The translations under genes and the position numbers were made by a program. Positions 55,425 through 64,000 of a stretch of 64,000 nt of DNA are shown here, in pieces. The stretch spans positions 2,294,001 through 2,358,000 of the forward strand of contig OY744468.1 of NCBI GenBank assembly GCA_963556145.1. Direction: 5' to 3'. The notes beneath the pieces are model-generated. The model was not told the DNA's origin. It searched no databases and saw nothing but the letters and a program-made list of their open reading frames with translations. The DNA is from Hygrocybe punicea. Lineage: Eukaryota; Basidiomycota; Agaricomycetes; Agaricales; Hygrophoraceae. Numbering within the stretch: position 1 is the first letter of the stretch; each line of letters opens with the position of its first letter.

Positions 55425-56812
55425 TTACAGGCGGCCGGTCTCGTAATCCCGCTTCAACATCGCCAACCTTGAGGTCGACCGTTCGAGATCGACGCGAAGC
55501 CGCTGGAACTCTTGACCGAAGTGGACGAGGTGACGGTTGACGTTGGTGCCCAGGGCTCCCAGCTCCTCCGTAAGGACCGCTAGCCGCGCCGACACTTGCT
55601 CGTAATTCTCCATCGTCAAAACGAACGGGTTCGCTGTCGAGGCCGTCCTAAGCCTTTTCGTCGGCCGCTCTTCCTCCGACTCCTCCTCGTCTTCGTCATC
55701 GTCCTCGACCGACTCCACCTCCTCGACCCGCGGTTTGCTCGTTGAGGCCCGGGCAGGCCTACTGCGGATGGGCTTTGTCGTGAACGACAACGGCTTCCTC
55801 GTACCGGCCGCGACCTCTTTGCCCTTTCCGGTATCCACCTTGCGCCGACCCCCGCCCGTCCGGTGTGTAGCGTTAGTACATCTCTTCTTCAGCCTCCGGC
55901 ATCGTTCGCACACGTAGCCCGTGACGCCTCGACACGCCTCTTGCGCCTTGACGCAGTTGGTGCAGGGTTGTAGGGGAAACGGCCCGGTGAACTGTTACCA
56001 GGATCAGTAACTAAAGAACATATGAACCGACACAAGAACTCACCGTCGTACCAGCCAAGTCTCCGGTCTCTACGCCCGGCGTATCTACGTCGTCTACATC
56101 GGCCGGTGTCTCTGGTGCCGGGTCGACGGGGCCTTCCTCTGGCTCAACTGCGGCTTCCCCTTCCAGAATCGACTCAGTCCTTGGTTCACCCGCGTTTGCT
56201 TCAGCTCGCCGTTCTTCGCTGAGCCGCCGCCGATACGCGGCTCCATCCCTTTCAACCCGGTCCGCTTCTTGATTCCAGTGCTGCTCGTGTTGTTCTATTC
56301 TAAGCCGCTCTCGCCTTTCCTCTGCCGCCTTTCGCCTTTTCTCCGCCTCCGCTCGTGCACTTGCCTCTGCCATCCGTTTGGCCTCCTCTTCCCGCGTAGC
56401 CGCTTCTTCATCCGCCCGCCGTCTGGCTTCTTCCTGTTCCTGCCTCTCCCGGTCCGCCGCTTCTTTCAGCCACTCTTCGACATCGTTGGCGTACGATTGG
56501 CGGTCGGCCCATAACGGTGGCGTTACTGGCCTCGTACCACCAGCTCGGAGTTCCGCGACGATTCCATTGTAAGCACGCTGGCGGGACGGCATGAGCTATC
56601 TTAGGACACGCGTAGTCAATAAGGAAACTCACCAGCGCCTTCTTGCGGCCGCTTAACCATTGTTGGGCCATCCCCTCGTTGCCGTCCACCATCGTTACGA
56701 GGTCGTCGCTATGAAACACGGTGACCGCGTTGACGGCCTCTTCGTAGTCCGCCCGGACATCGGGTTCGATGCTTTCGACGAAAGCGAGGAAGTTGTCGTA
56801 GACTTGGGACAT
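55425..56812 (-). CDS. Antisense Zn(II)2Cys6 coiled-coil protein, element C
   Basis: Exons 56812-56633, 56577-56044 and 55991-55425; 426 residues, a few residues different from the A copy. The N-terminal acidic helix, charged coiled coil, CX2CX6CX7CX2CX6C cluster, basic linker and C-terminal coiled coil are all kept. It converges with pol, with 206 bp between the two stop codons. The gene's promoter side faces the 3' LTR of the element, with TCACGTGA at 56897-56904. Confidence 0.85.
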
Positions 56813-56896
56813 TGTGAACGTGTGATGGTGTAGAGGAAAGGTCGGATCAACAACGAGAAAATTTTTCTTTTTTTTACTTTGCCGTTGTTTGGCCGC

Positions 56897-56904
56897 TCAC
56901 GTGA
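56897..56904. promoter_or_regulatory. TCACGTGA palindrome of the C antisense gene
   Basis: 84 bp upstream of the ATG at 56812 (minus strand), same context as in element A. Confidence 0.5.
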
Positions 56905-56982
56905 TTGGCCACATTCGCGACCCGCATTCGGAGACCCCATATTCTCGACCACGGATGGTCTCTATTAGAAGACCCAAGGAGA

Positions 56983-57777
56983 TGTAGAGGGTCCTCGACC
57001 CTCTGAGGCCGTAACATCGATATCTAGCGAATCCGCTCGAACCCGACGTCTCTAGCAATCTACGTTCGAACCCGACGCAACCCGACGCAACCCGATGCAT
57101 ACCGACTAGCACGGCCGCTCACGTACCTGGACGGTCTATCTCCTAAACTCACGGAACTTCAAATATCGAAGATAGATCTCATCGGACTGGGATCCCGACA
57201 TCGGACTTGCCTTATTCACACCTAGCGTCTCCCTTATGGGGATATAGTAAAGTATATTGCATCTTTTACGGTTTTTTATATCTTCCACCCATTTTCCCTG
57301 TCATCGTCGCCTCGCAACGCTCTTCCTACTTCCCCATTTTTATTCTCCTTTGTCTCCTCTCATCGGCCGAGGACTCTCGTCCGAATCTAGGTACACAAAT
57401 TTGTAGTATAAAAACGGTGCCCAAGCGCCGTCTCAGAATAAGAAACCAGTTCCCCCATTTCCTCTCTCTGAGAATTAAGTCTCTCAGTAAATTCCATCGC
57501 ACACATTGCTCGTCGGATTCCTCGACGCCCTCCCCGTCGTTCTACCGCCTTTATCTCTACGTTACTCGTCACCCGACACCCGACCCGCCGTACCCGACAT
57601 CGTCGGCCTCGTCGGCTTCGATCGGTCTCCATAGATCTCAGTAGTTTACTCGGCGGCTTCTTACTTTTTATATCCTATTATCTTACTGAAGCTTGTTAGA
57701 CTATTCCTAGTCACTTCTACGCTGACCCCTCAGGCTTAGGATCATTATTCCGCAGCCACCCCGACCTCGCCTTTACA
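56983..57777 (+). repeat. Element C 3' LTR
   Basis: 795 bp, TGTA...TACA, nearly identical to 47972-48766; followed by the tcgc target duplication and then element B pol. Confidence 0.92.
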
Positions 57778-60118
57778 TCGCGGGTCGGGTTAGATCTCGT
57801 AACCAAGTCTCGACGAGGGCAAGACGAACGTCGGCCGCGCGGGCTTTATCGGATCGCGGTATGTCAGAAACGGCTTCCTGATTTGTGTAGACGAGGACGG
57901 CCGGTAATTCTTGGAGTCGGTCGGCTGTGGCACGGCAGCGGCCGCATATGGCAATCGGCTTAGACGGTATGGGGACGGGTCGGTAGTTGACGACTTCCAT
58001 AAAGAAACCGTAGGAGTGGTCGAGCCAATCGTCGGAGTCGTTGATCTCCTCGGGGTCTTCTGCAGCGCGGGGACGTCGGGAGAGTCCGTCGGGTGCACCG
58101 TGTGCGGAAGCGGGTACGTGAACGAGTCTAAAGTCAAATAAGAGCACGCCGGCTATCCATCGGTTGATCGTTGCATTGGGCTGAATGTCGGGGTTGTTGA
58201 GCATCCCTTTTATGTACTTCACGTCGACTTCAACGGTGAGGTTGCGGACGCCGATAATGAAAATCCGATAGGCGCGGAGGGCCCTGAAGAGACCGTAAAG
58301 CTCGAGCTTGGACTGAGAGTATCGGGCTTCGCGTTCGTTCCACGATATTGAACCAAAGCGATTCGGATAGCGCTTTCCGTCGGCGCGGATTTGCATAAGA
58401 ACGAAGCCGACTCCAAGAACGGATGAATCGACGGCGAGAATCACTTCCCATTCACGCGTGTAGTCGATAGCGCGCAGCGCTGGCGACGTAATGACGGCGT
58501 TTTTGAGGTAGTCGACGGCGGTCTCTTCTTCTTCACCAAATTCGAAGGGTATACCTTTGCGGGTAAGACGGACGAGGGGTCGGGAGTGGAGCGAGAAGTC
58601 CTTGATAAAAATACGCAAGACGCCGCAGATACCGAGAAAGGCGCGAACTTCGGTGAGGTTGGTCGGCAGTGGCCAATCGCGAATCTTCTGTACTTTGGAG
58701 TCATCGGCTACTCTTCCTTCGTATGTGCATCGGTGGCCAACAACGATGACTGAGGGTCGACACAACTCGAGTTTTTTGCCGTTGAAGGTACCGCCGACAT
58801 AGCGGAAACGCTGGATGACGCGGTTGACACCTTGGAAGTGTTCCCAAATGAAACGTCAGATTGCCGGGTTCTCGGGTATAGTCTCGTAGGTACCGTCGGG
58901 TTGCTCGTAGCGGGTTGGAGGCCCTTTGACGGGAATATCGTCCATATACGGAACGGCAAGATGAGGGATTTCGTCATGGAGGATGTACGTAGAGTCACCG
59001 TGTAGGATCTGCGGGGAATTTGTGTATCCCATAGCAATCCGCGTAAGTCGAAGCGTTCCGAGTGGAGACTGAAAGGTCATATAGTCCCGAGACGAGGGGT
59101 GGACGAGGCGTTGGTCGAAAGAGACGAAGAGGTCGAAGGAAGCGTAGCAAGAGTGGCCGCCAAAGGCCTCGGCCAAGTGCTCGGTCATGGGCGGTACGGC
59201 GGGATCGCGGATAGTGACGGCGTTAAGCGGCTGTAGATCGTGGACGATTCGAAGAGACTTCCCGTCCTTTTTCAAAATGCAAAACCAGCGGGAGCGATAT
59301 GACGAATTCGAGGGTTCATAGGTACCGGTGTTAATTTTGTCTTTGATGATGCCGATGACTTCGTTAAGGATGCCGGGTGGGATTGGGATATTGCGATGGA
59401 CCCACGGGTCGTGCGGTACGGTGGGAATGTGGATCGGCGGGAAGTAGTCCGTATTGAACTGGCCTTTCTCGGATTCGTTCCAGGCGAAGGCGGCTTCTTG
59501 CGTTTTGATGATATGGTGGCCGAGTTTTTCTTCCTCAGGCCAAAGGAATCCATCCGGGTTCATCGGCATCGCGTCGTGTCGTTCCTGGGTATAGCAGGTG
59601 CCGGGTGTAAAGTCGGGCGGGTGAGTCGGGAGCGTGGGTAAATCGGCTAGCGGGTTGCCGGTGATCTCGCGTATGATACGGTATTCGTCGGGGAGAGTGG
59701 TAGAAATTGGGCGGATACGATCGGCTACCTTCTTATACTTTTTCTTGGTAACGACTCCTTTTAGGTCCCTGGTAGGGGGGGTGGTATACGAGATATAAGT
59801 AGCGTGTTCAGTAGAGGCTTTGTTACAAATATTCGAAGAGGAAATATGTGACGCAGGAGCGGAGACGGAACAAGACGAAGGAAGGGTATCGGTAGTACGT
59901 AGCTGATTTTGTACATCGGTCAACAATGAAATGTACTGGGCGGCAGTCTGAGGCTGAGACGAAGAGAAATCTAAATCGATAGAAAAACATAAGTCCTCTT
60001 CTAGGGGAAACGGCAAAAGGGAAGCATAGTTCGTGGTATAGGTGTGGTCGCTTTCGAGTGGCGGCTTCTCATCTCCCGGTGCGTCCTTTCCGAGAGGTAT
60101 CTCCGGGTCCTCGACTTC
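57778..60118 (-). pseudogene. pol: Pol of element B, N-terminal part (broken)
   Basis: Reads from the gag-pol junction through RT (PYMDD) and RNase H to LRDLTRPA, where element C interrupts it. At 58856-58858 the codon after ENPAI is TGA, whereas A and C have CGA (Arg), a CpG transition within the RT-RNase H region. Otherwise it is close to A and C. Confidence 0.88.
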
Positions 60119-62373
60119 TAAAAATCCGGCTTTCCGGTGTCGGACCGCTCTCGTCGGTTCTTTTGGTTGTGCTCGATGGTGGGCAAGGTGACGATGGCGC
60201 CGGTGTTTGGATCCGTGATCGTGACTTGTTGTTCTCCGTTTTTATAATCCTTCGTAAGGGCTTCGGAAAGCGTGAAGAACGGGCGGCCGATGAGGATCTC
60301 GTAGGGGGCGTCGTCGACGACTTGGACTTGGAGGAAAAGATCGACGTCGCCGAAGGTGAATTTTAGGTTGGCGATCCGGCCGAGGGTGTCGTTGTCGCTT
60401 TTATTTGCCGACTGCATCCGCATCTTCATATTTTGGAGGCCGTAACCGAGTTTCTCCCAAATATCGCGCCGCATGCCGATGATCATGGAACCGTTGTCGA
60501 GGACGCACTCGAATACGAATTTGCCGTTGATGAGCGGGTAGACCGCACGGAGAGGGACTGAGTCGCGGCCAACGACGAGCGGGACGTTTTCCTGACAGTG
60601 TTGACAGGCGCGAGTGGGGATTTCGGGTGCGTGAAAGTGGAAGACCTCGACGTTGTTACTCTCGGCGGTGACCTTTTTCGACGTAGTGAGGTCCTTCATG
60701 TGACGGCGGGCGTCGGACGACATGGCTAAAAGTTCTCGCTGCGAAATGCAGACTTGAGAATCGAGCGTGCGGTCGATGACGGATTTGGCGATACCGGGAT
60801 CTTCGATGGGGGCTTGGTAGCGGTATTGGGGGTGCGATGCGGGAAGGTTCTGGGGAGTGCGCGGTACAAGGGCGGTCGGCTCGGTCGGCCGCGTGTTCGA
60901 AGGGGGGACTATGGTGATCGGCTGCTCGTTGATAGGTCTGGCCGTTTTCTCGGCGGGTTTTGCGGCGGGGACAGACGTGGAAGTGGTGGGCAGATTGGGA
61001 AACGTTTCTCTAGACTTGCCTTTCGTCTTTGATGGGATTTCTACACCGTCGAATCTAACCCGTTTACGAAGCCGCTGCACTTCGGCTTCCAGAACCTTAA
61101 TCTGTTCGTTGTCGTCGTCGATGTCGGACGTCGTGGACTGAAAGATGTCGGCGTACTCGGTAGTGGCCTCTGGTTCGTAGGTGGTTACTTCGACAGCGGA
61201 GACGAAGTTAGCTTTGACATGAGGCGGCGGGTCGCGTTGGAATGGTTCTGTGGGGTTGCGGGCAGGGGGAGCGCGGTTGCCGGGGTTCTGTGCGTGCCAC
61301 GCGTCGAAGCGTTCCCTCATATTTTTGCCGACGATAGCCTTTGGAAGATACATTCCATTAGGCAACACGATGCGGCCGTGCTCGTTCTTGCGGCATATCC
61401 CGTCTCGAGTGTACTGCTCGCAAATAGGACAATCGCGTATACGATGGAACGGGTCGTCGCAAAAGAGGCAGTTGAAATTGGTGAAACCCTGTCCCGCGGT
61501 GGTCGGCTCAGCCCTATTTGCACACGGCTTTGGGGGGTTGTTGCGTTCGGTGAGGGCTTGCGTGAGGACGGCGAGTTGTTGCGAAACGAGACGAAATAGG
61601 TCGGATACGTTAGGTTCGACCGGTTCCGCTTTAGGAATGACCGGGTCATAGCGAGCAGGTGGCGGGTAGCGGGTGGCGGGTTCCATTGGAGTCGAGTACC
61701 GGATGGCGGCAGGCGACGTTGACGAGAGACGAGAGACGGTGGACGGTTCGGCCGCGGTTCCGGCCAGCAAGAAGTGGGCGCAATTGTGGAAGTCCTGGAA
61801 GTCGTAAGGGTCGCTATGGAAATGGTTCGGCTTTTGGTACTGCAGACGGGTTTTGATGTCCTTTTTGAGCTCGACATGGAAGCCGTTCTCGTACGCGATG
61901 TTGCGTTCTCGGGGAGAGATTCGACCCTTGTCTAAGAGGAATCCCGAGATCCGGATGAACTCGCGGTAATATTCGCCAAGTTCGGCGCGGGTACGGATAC
62001 CGTAAGCGGTTTGGGTGTGTGTAAGACGGTCGAGATCCGCCATAGTGTACCGGTGATCGTCTTCCGTACCCGGGTATAGCACGAGTACGCTCTTCTTGAA
62101 TGCGGCATAATCGACGCCGGTCGCGCTAGGCAAACTTTCCCAAAGCTCGTAGTCGCTAAGCGACGCGTAGCGCAGACTATGCTTAATGCGTCCTGCGTCG
62201 TCGAGAGCGGCATCGGCAGCAAGTATCTCGACTTCTTCGAAGAAACGGTTTAAATTGAGCGGGTTCCCGTCGAAGGTCGGGGCCGTGGAGTGACCGCGAG
62301 CGGGCATTTGTCGTGGAGTAACATGGGGAGCGGTAACGTGGGGAGCGGTCGAGGATCCAGAGGTCGAAGTCAT
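60118..62373 (-). CDS. gag: Gag-protease polyprotein, element B
   Basis: Still open (751 codons from the ATG) with the same zinc knuckle and DNGS protease motif as A and C and scattered substitutions (for example ETT for EVP contexts and a Trp-to-Glu-side change near LWESLPS). The upstream ATG-less frame is open as well, to the ATA at 62881-62883. Since pol is dead, it is at best a non-autonomous Gag source. Confidence 0.85.
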   Translation of the reverse strand: MTSTSGSSTAPHVTAPHVTPRQMPARGHSTAPTFDGNPLNLNRFFEEVEILAADAALDDAGRIKHSLRYASLSDYELWESLPSATGVDYAAFKKSVLVLYPGTEDDHRYTMADLDRLTHTQTAYGIRTRAELGEYYREFIRISGFLLDKGRISPRERNIAYENGFHVELKKDIKTRLQYQKPNHFHSDPYDFQDFHNCAHFLLAGTAAEPSTVSRLSSTSPAAIRYSTPMEPATRYPPPARYDPVIPKAEPVEPNVSDLFRLVSQQLAVLTQALTERNNPPKPCANRAEPTTAGQGFTNFNCLFCDDPFHRIRDCPICEQYTRDGICRKNEHGRIVLPNGMYLPKAIVGKNMRERFDAWHAQNPGNRAPPARNPTEPFQRDPPPHVKANFVSAVEVTTYEPEATTEYADIFQSTTSDIDDDNEQIKVLEAEVQRLRKRVRFDGVEIPSKTKGKSRETFPNLPTTSTSVPAAKPAEKTARPINEQPITIVPPSNTRPTEPTALVPRTPQNLPASHPQYRYQAPIEDPGIAKSVIDRTLDSQVCISQRELLAMSSDARRHMKDLTTSKKVTAESNNVEVFHFHAPEIPTRACQHCQENVPLVVGRDSVPLRAVYPLINGKFVFECVLDNGSMIIGMRRDIWEKLGYGLQNMKMRMQSANKSDNDTLGRIANLKFTFGDVDLFLQVQVVDDAPYEILIGRPFFTLSEALTKDYKNGEQQVTITDPNTGAIVTLPTIEHNQKNRRERSDTGKPDF

Positions 62374-62919
62374 TGTAGGTGGAAGGAGCTGAGATGTCGA
62401 TGAAGCGGTTGCCGGGTGTACGATGAGCGGGTCGGGTAACGTGGGCGATGACGGCGTGGACGAAGACGAAGACGGGGACGATGTCGATGACGGAGTTTTC
62501 GATGTCGAGAGCGAAGACGGAGACGATGACGATGACAAAGTTTTCGGTGTCGAGAGCGAAGACGTGGACGGGGGTTCTAACGAGGTCGAAGTCGGGGACG
62601 TAGGCGATGCGGGTGTCGAACTGAGATCGGATGAGTCGGGTGTGATGGTAATTATCGGTATATCGACCGATTCGAGACTGTCGGATGAAAGATATAGGGG
62701 GGTGTTTGATCCTGAGACGAGCGGGAGGTTGTTATGTCGAGCGAGGTGGTCGGGTACTAGCTGGAAGAAGTCGTCGTCGATTGTCGGGTCGAAGGCGGCT
62801 AAAGAGAGTTCTTGTTGAAGAGTTCTTCGAGGAAGATCTCGAAGACGACAGTCAGAGGGAGGGATACGGGAAGAGGAAGCTATGGTGGTGCTAGACTATT
62901 CCTCGCGGTGGGCTCCAGA

Positions 62920-63714
62920 TGTAAAGGCAAGGTCGGGGTGGCTGCGGAATAATAATCCTAAGCCTGTGGGGTCAGCGTAGAAGTGACTAGGAATAGTCTA
63001 ACAAGCTTCAGTAAGATAATAGGATATAAAAAGTAAGAAGCCGCCGAGTAAACTACTGAAATCTATGGAGACCGATCGAAGCCGACGAGGCCGACGATGT
63101 CGGGTACGGCGGGTCGGGTGTCGGGTGTCAAGAAACGTAGAGATAAAGGCGGTAGAACGACGGGGAGGGCGTCGAGGAATCCGACGAGCAATGTGTGCGA
63201 TGGAATTTACTGAGAGACTTAATTCTCAGAGAGAGGAAATGGGGGAACTGGTTTCTTATTTTGAGACGGCGCCTGGGCACCGTTTTTATACTACAAATTT
63301 GTGTACCTAGATTCAGACGAGAGTCCTCGGCCGATGAGAGGAGACAAAGGAGAATAAAAATGGGGAAGTAGGAAGAGCGTTGCGAGGCGACGATGACAGG
63401 GAAAATGGGTGGAAGATATGAAAAACCGTAAAAGATGCAATATACTTTACTATATCCCCATAAGGGAGACGCTAGGCGTGAATAAGGCAAGTCCGATGTC
63501 GGGATCCCAGTCCGATGAGATCTATCTTCGATATTTGAAGTTCCGTGAGTTTATGAGATAGACCGACCAGGTACGTGAGCAGCCGTGCTAGTCGGTATGC
63601 ATCGGGTTGCGTCGGGTTACGTCGGGTTCGAGCGTAGATTGCTAGAGACGTCGGGTTCGAGCGGATTCGCTAGATATCGATGTTACAGCCTCAGAGGGTC
63701 GAGGACCCTCTACA
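62920..63714 (-). repeat. Element B right LTR (5' LTR in sense direction)
   Basis: 795 bp. Differs from B's left LTR at a dozen or so positions, most of them C/G changes within CpG (for example attcaga for attcgga, acagcc for acggcc, gcagcc for gcggcc). Confidence 0.88.
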
Positions 63715-64000
63715 TCACGTATCATCGATTCCGCCCGTTTCCGGTCTTTTCCGTCGATTCCGCTCCGGATTCCGCCTCCGGAATCGTTCATACTCAAGAT
63801 GCGATGTCTCTAACGACCCGGAATCAGTACGTATATAGTTACATATGATATATCTTCGTTTCCCGTTACTTAGTACATAGCACCATTCCCCCTATACTCC
63901 GCTCCACCTCTCTACCATCAGTTACAGCCTTCGCTTGTAGTACATAGTTACTACAGCACAGGATCTCTCCCAGTAGTATAAAAGATGTACCCTTATACTA
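63715..64000 (+). repeat. Inverted copy of the D LTR, cut by window end
   Basis: 286 bp that are the reverse complement of 30437-30152 with one mismatch noticed by eye. It starts directly at the B right LTR and runs off the window. A second D-type LTR in inverted orientation is not what a simple insertion of B into D would give. Confidence 0.85.

Larger units (their letters stand above)
47972..57777 (+). mobile_element. Element C: complete Ty3-type LTR retrotransposon
   Basis: 9,806 bp in plus orientation, inserted in the pol of element B. LTRs 47972-48766 and 56983-57777 (795 bp each); one difference noted by eye (cacgcc/cacacc). The 4-bp duplication tcgc is at 47968-47971 and 57778-57781. 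gag and pol are intact, and the antisense Zn2Cys6 gene is on the minus strand at 55425-56812. A primer-binding-site candidate starts 2 nt after the left LTR (tggagcccaccgcgagga), and a purine run (aaggaga) precedes the right LTR. Confidence 0.93.
33407..63714 (-). mobile_element. Element B: old Ty3-type element split by three insertions
   Basis: Sense strand is minus. The parts, right to left, are: LTR 62920-63714, gag 62373-60118, pol first part (60118 to 57778), [element C], pol second part (47971-46660), an antisense Zn2Cys6 gene (45067-46454 +) with a palindromic insertion in front of it, and LTR 44044-43893 plus 34053-33407, interrupted by element A. Without A's 4-bp duplication the left LTR is 795 bp, the same as the right one. 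Its two LTRs differ at many sites, mostly CpG to TpG/CpA, so it is the oldest of the three. Flanks do not share a target duplication (acgg left, tcac right). Confidence 0.85.

Noticed and set aside
1..64000. tRNA or rRNA genes
   Set aside because: No cloverleaf-type T-arm (GGTTCGAATCC-like) with matching acceptor stem was seen; a proper scan was not possible.

Overview
The window comes from a basidiomycete fungus, probably an Agaricomycete. Genes are cut by many short introns (about 45-70 nt, GT...AG, with CTNAC-like branch points). The recognisable families are typical of that group: a NACHT-WD40 NLR with near-identical WD repeats, Ser/Thr-rich single-pass surface proteins, a class 3 lipase, BCS1-like AAA fragments and Ty3-type LTR retrotransposons.

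Left part (1-29,990), host genes: an acidic orphan protein (826-1579 +); the SAGA deubiquitinase Ubp8/USP22 (1749-4054 -); a SAM-domain protein with a C-terminal coiled coil (5077-7315 -); a secreted/transmembrane Cys-rich protein (10163-11370 +); a large NLR with 20 WD40 repeats of exactly 129 bp, five of which are duplicated as a 645-bp block (11515 to about 17.1 kb -); a Mid2-like surface protein (17975-19198 +); a damaged DUF829/TMEM53-like gene (about 20515-21629 -) head-to-head with a class 3 lipase (21752-23126 +); an orphan protein with a repeat-expanded hydrophobic tail (23321-24963 -); then decayed sequence (zinc-finger fragment, BCS1-like relic, and a repeat-family hypothetical gene with a premature stop).

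Right part (30,150-64,000), a nested retrotransposon pile-up. I use working labels. D (30150-33406) is the left end of a diverged element. B (33407-63714) is an older element split by three insertions. A (34054-43892) is a complete element inserted in B's left LTR with a 4-bp target duplication. C (47972-57777) is a complete element in the opposite orientation, inserted in B's pol with a 4-bp target duplication. An 849-bp near-perfect palindrome (44216-45064) sits 2 bp before a start codon. A and C have almost identical LTRs and intact gag and pol; B carries CpG-type mutations, a nonsense codon and a frameshift.

The most interesting system is in these elements. Each (A, B, C and the diverged D) carries a three-exon gene on the strand opposite gag-pol, between the end of pol and the 3' LTR. 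It encodes a protein with an N-terminal acidic/helical region, a charged coiled coil, a perfect Zn(II)2Cys6 binuclear-cluster motif and a C-terminal coiled coil. Two short palindromes upstream of its start codon are kept between A/B/C and D although the surrounding DNA has diverged. This looks like a retrotransposon family that carries its own antisense DNA-binding protein, possibly a regulator of the element.
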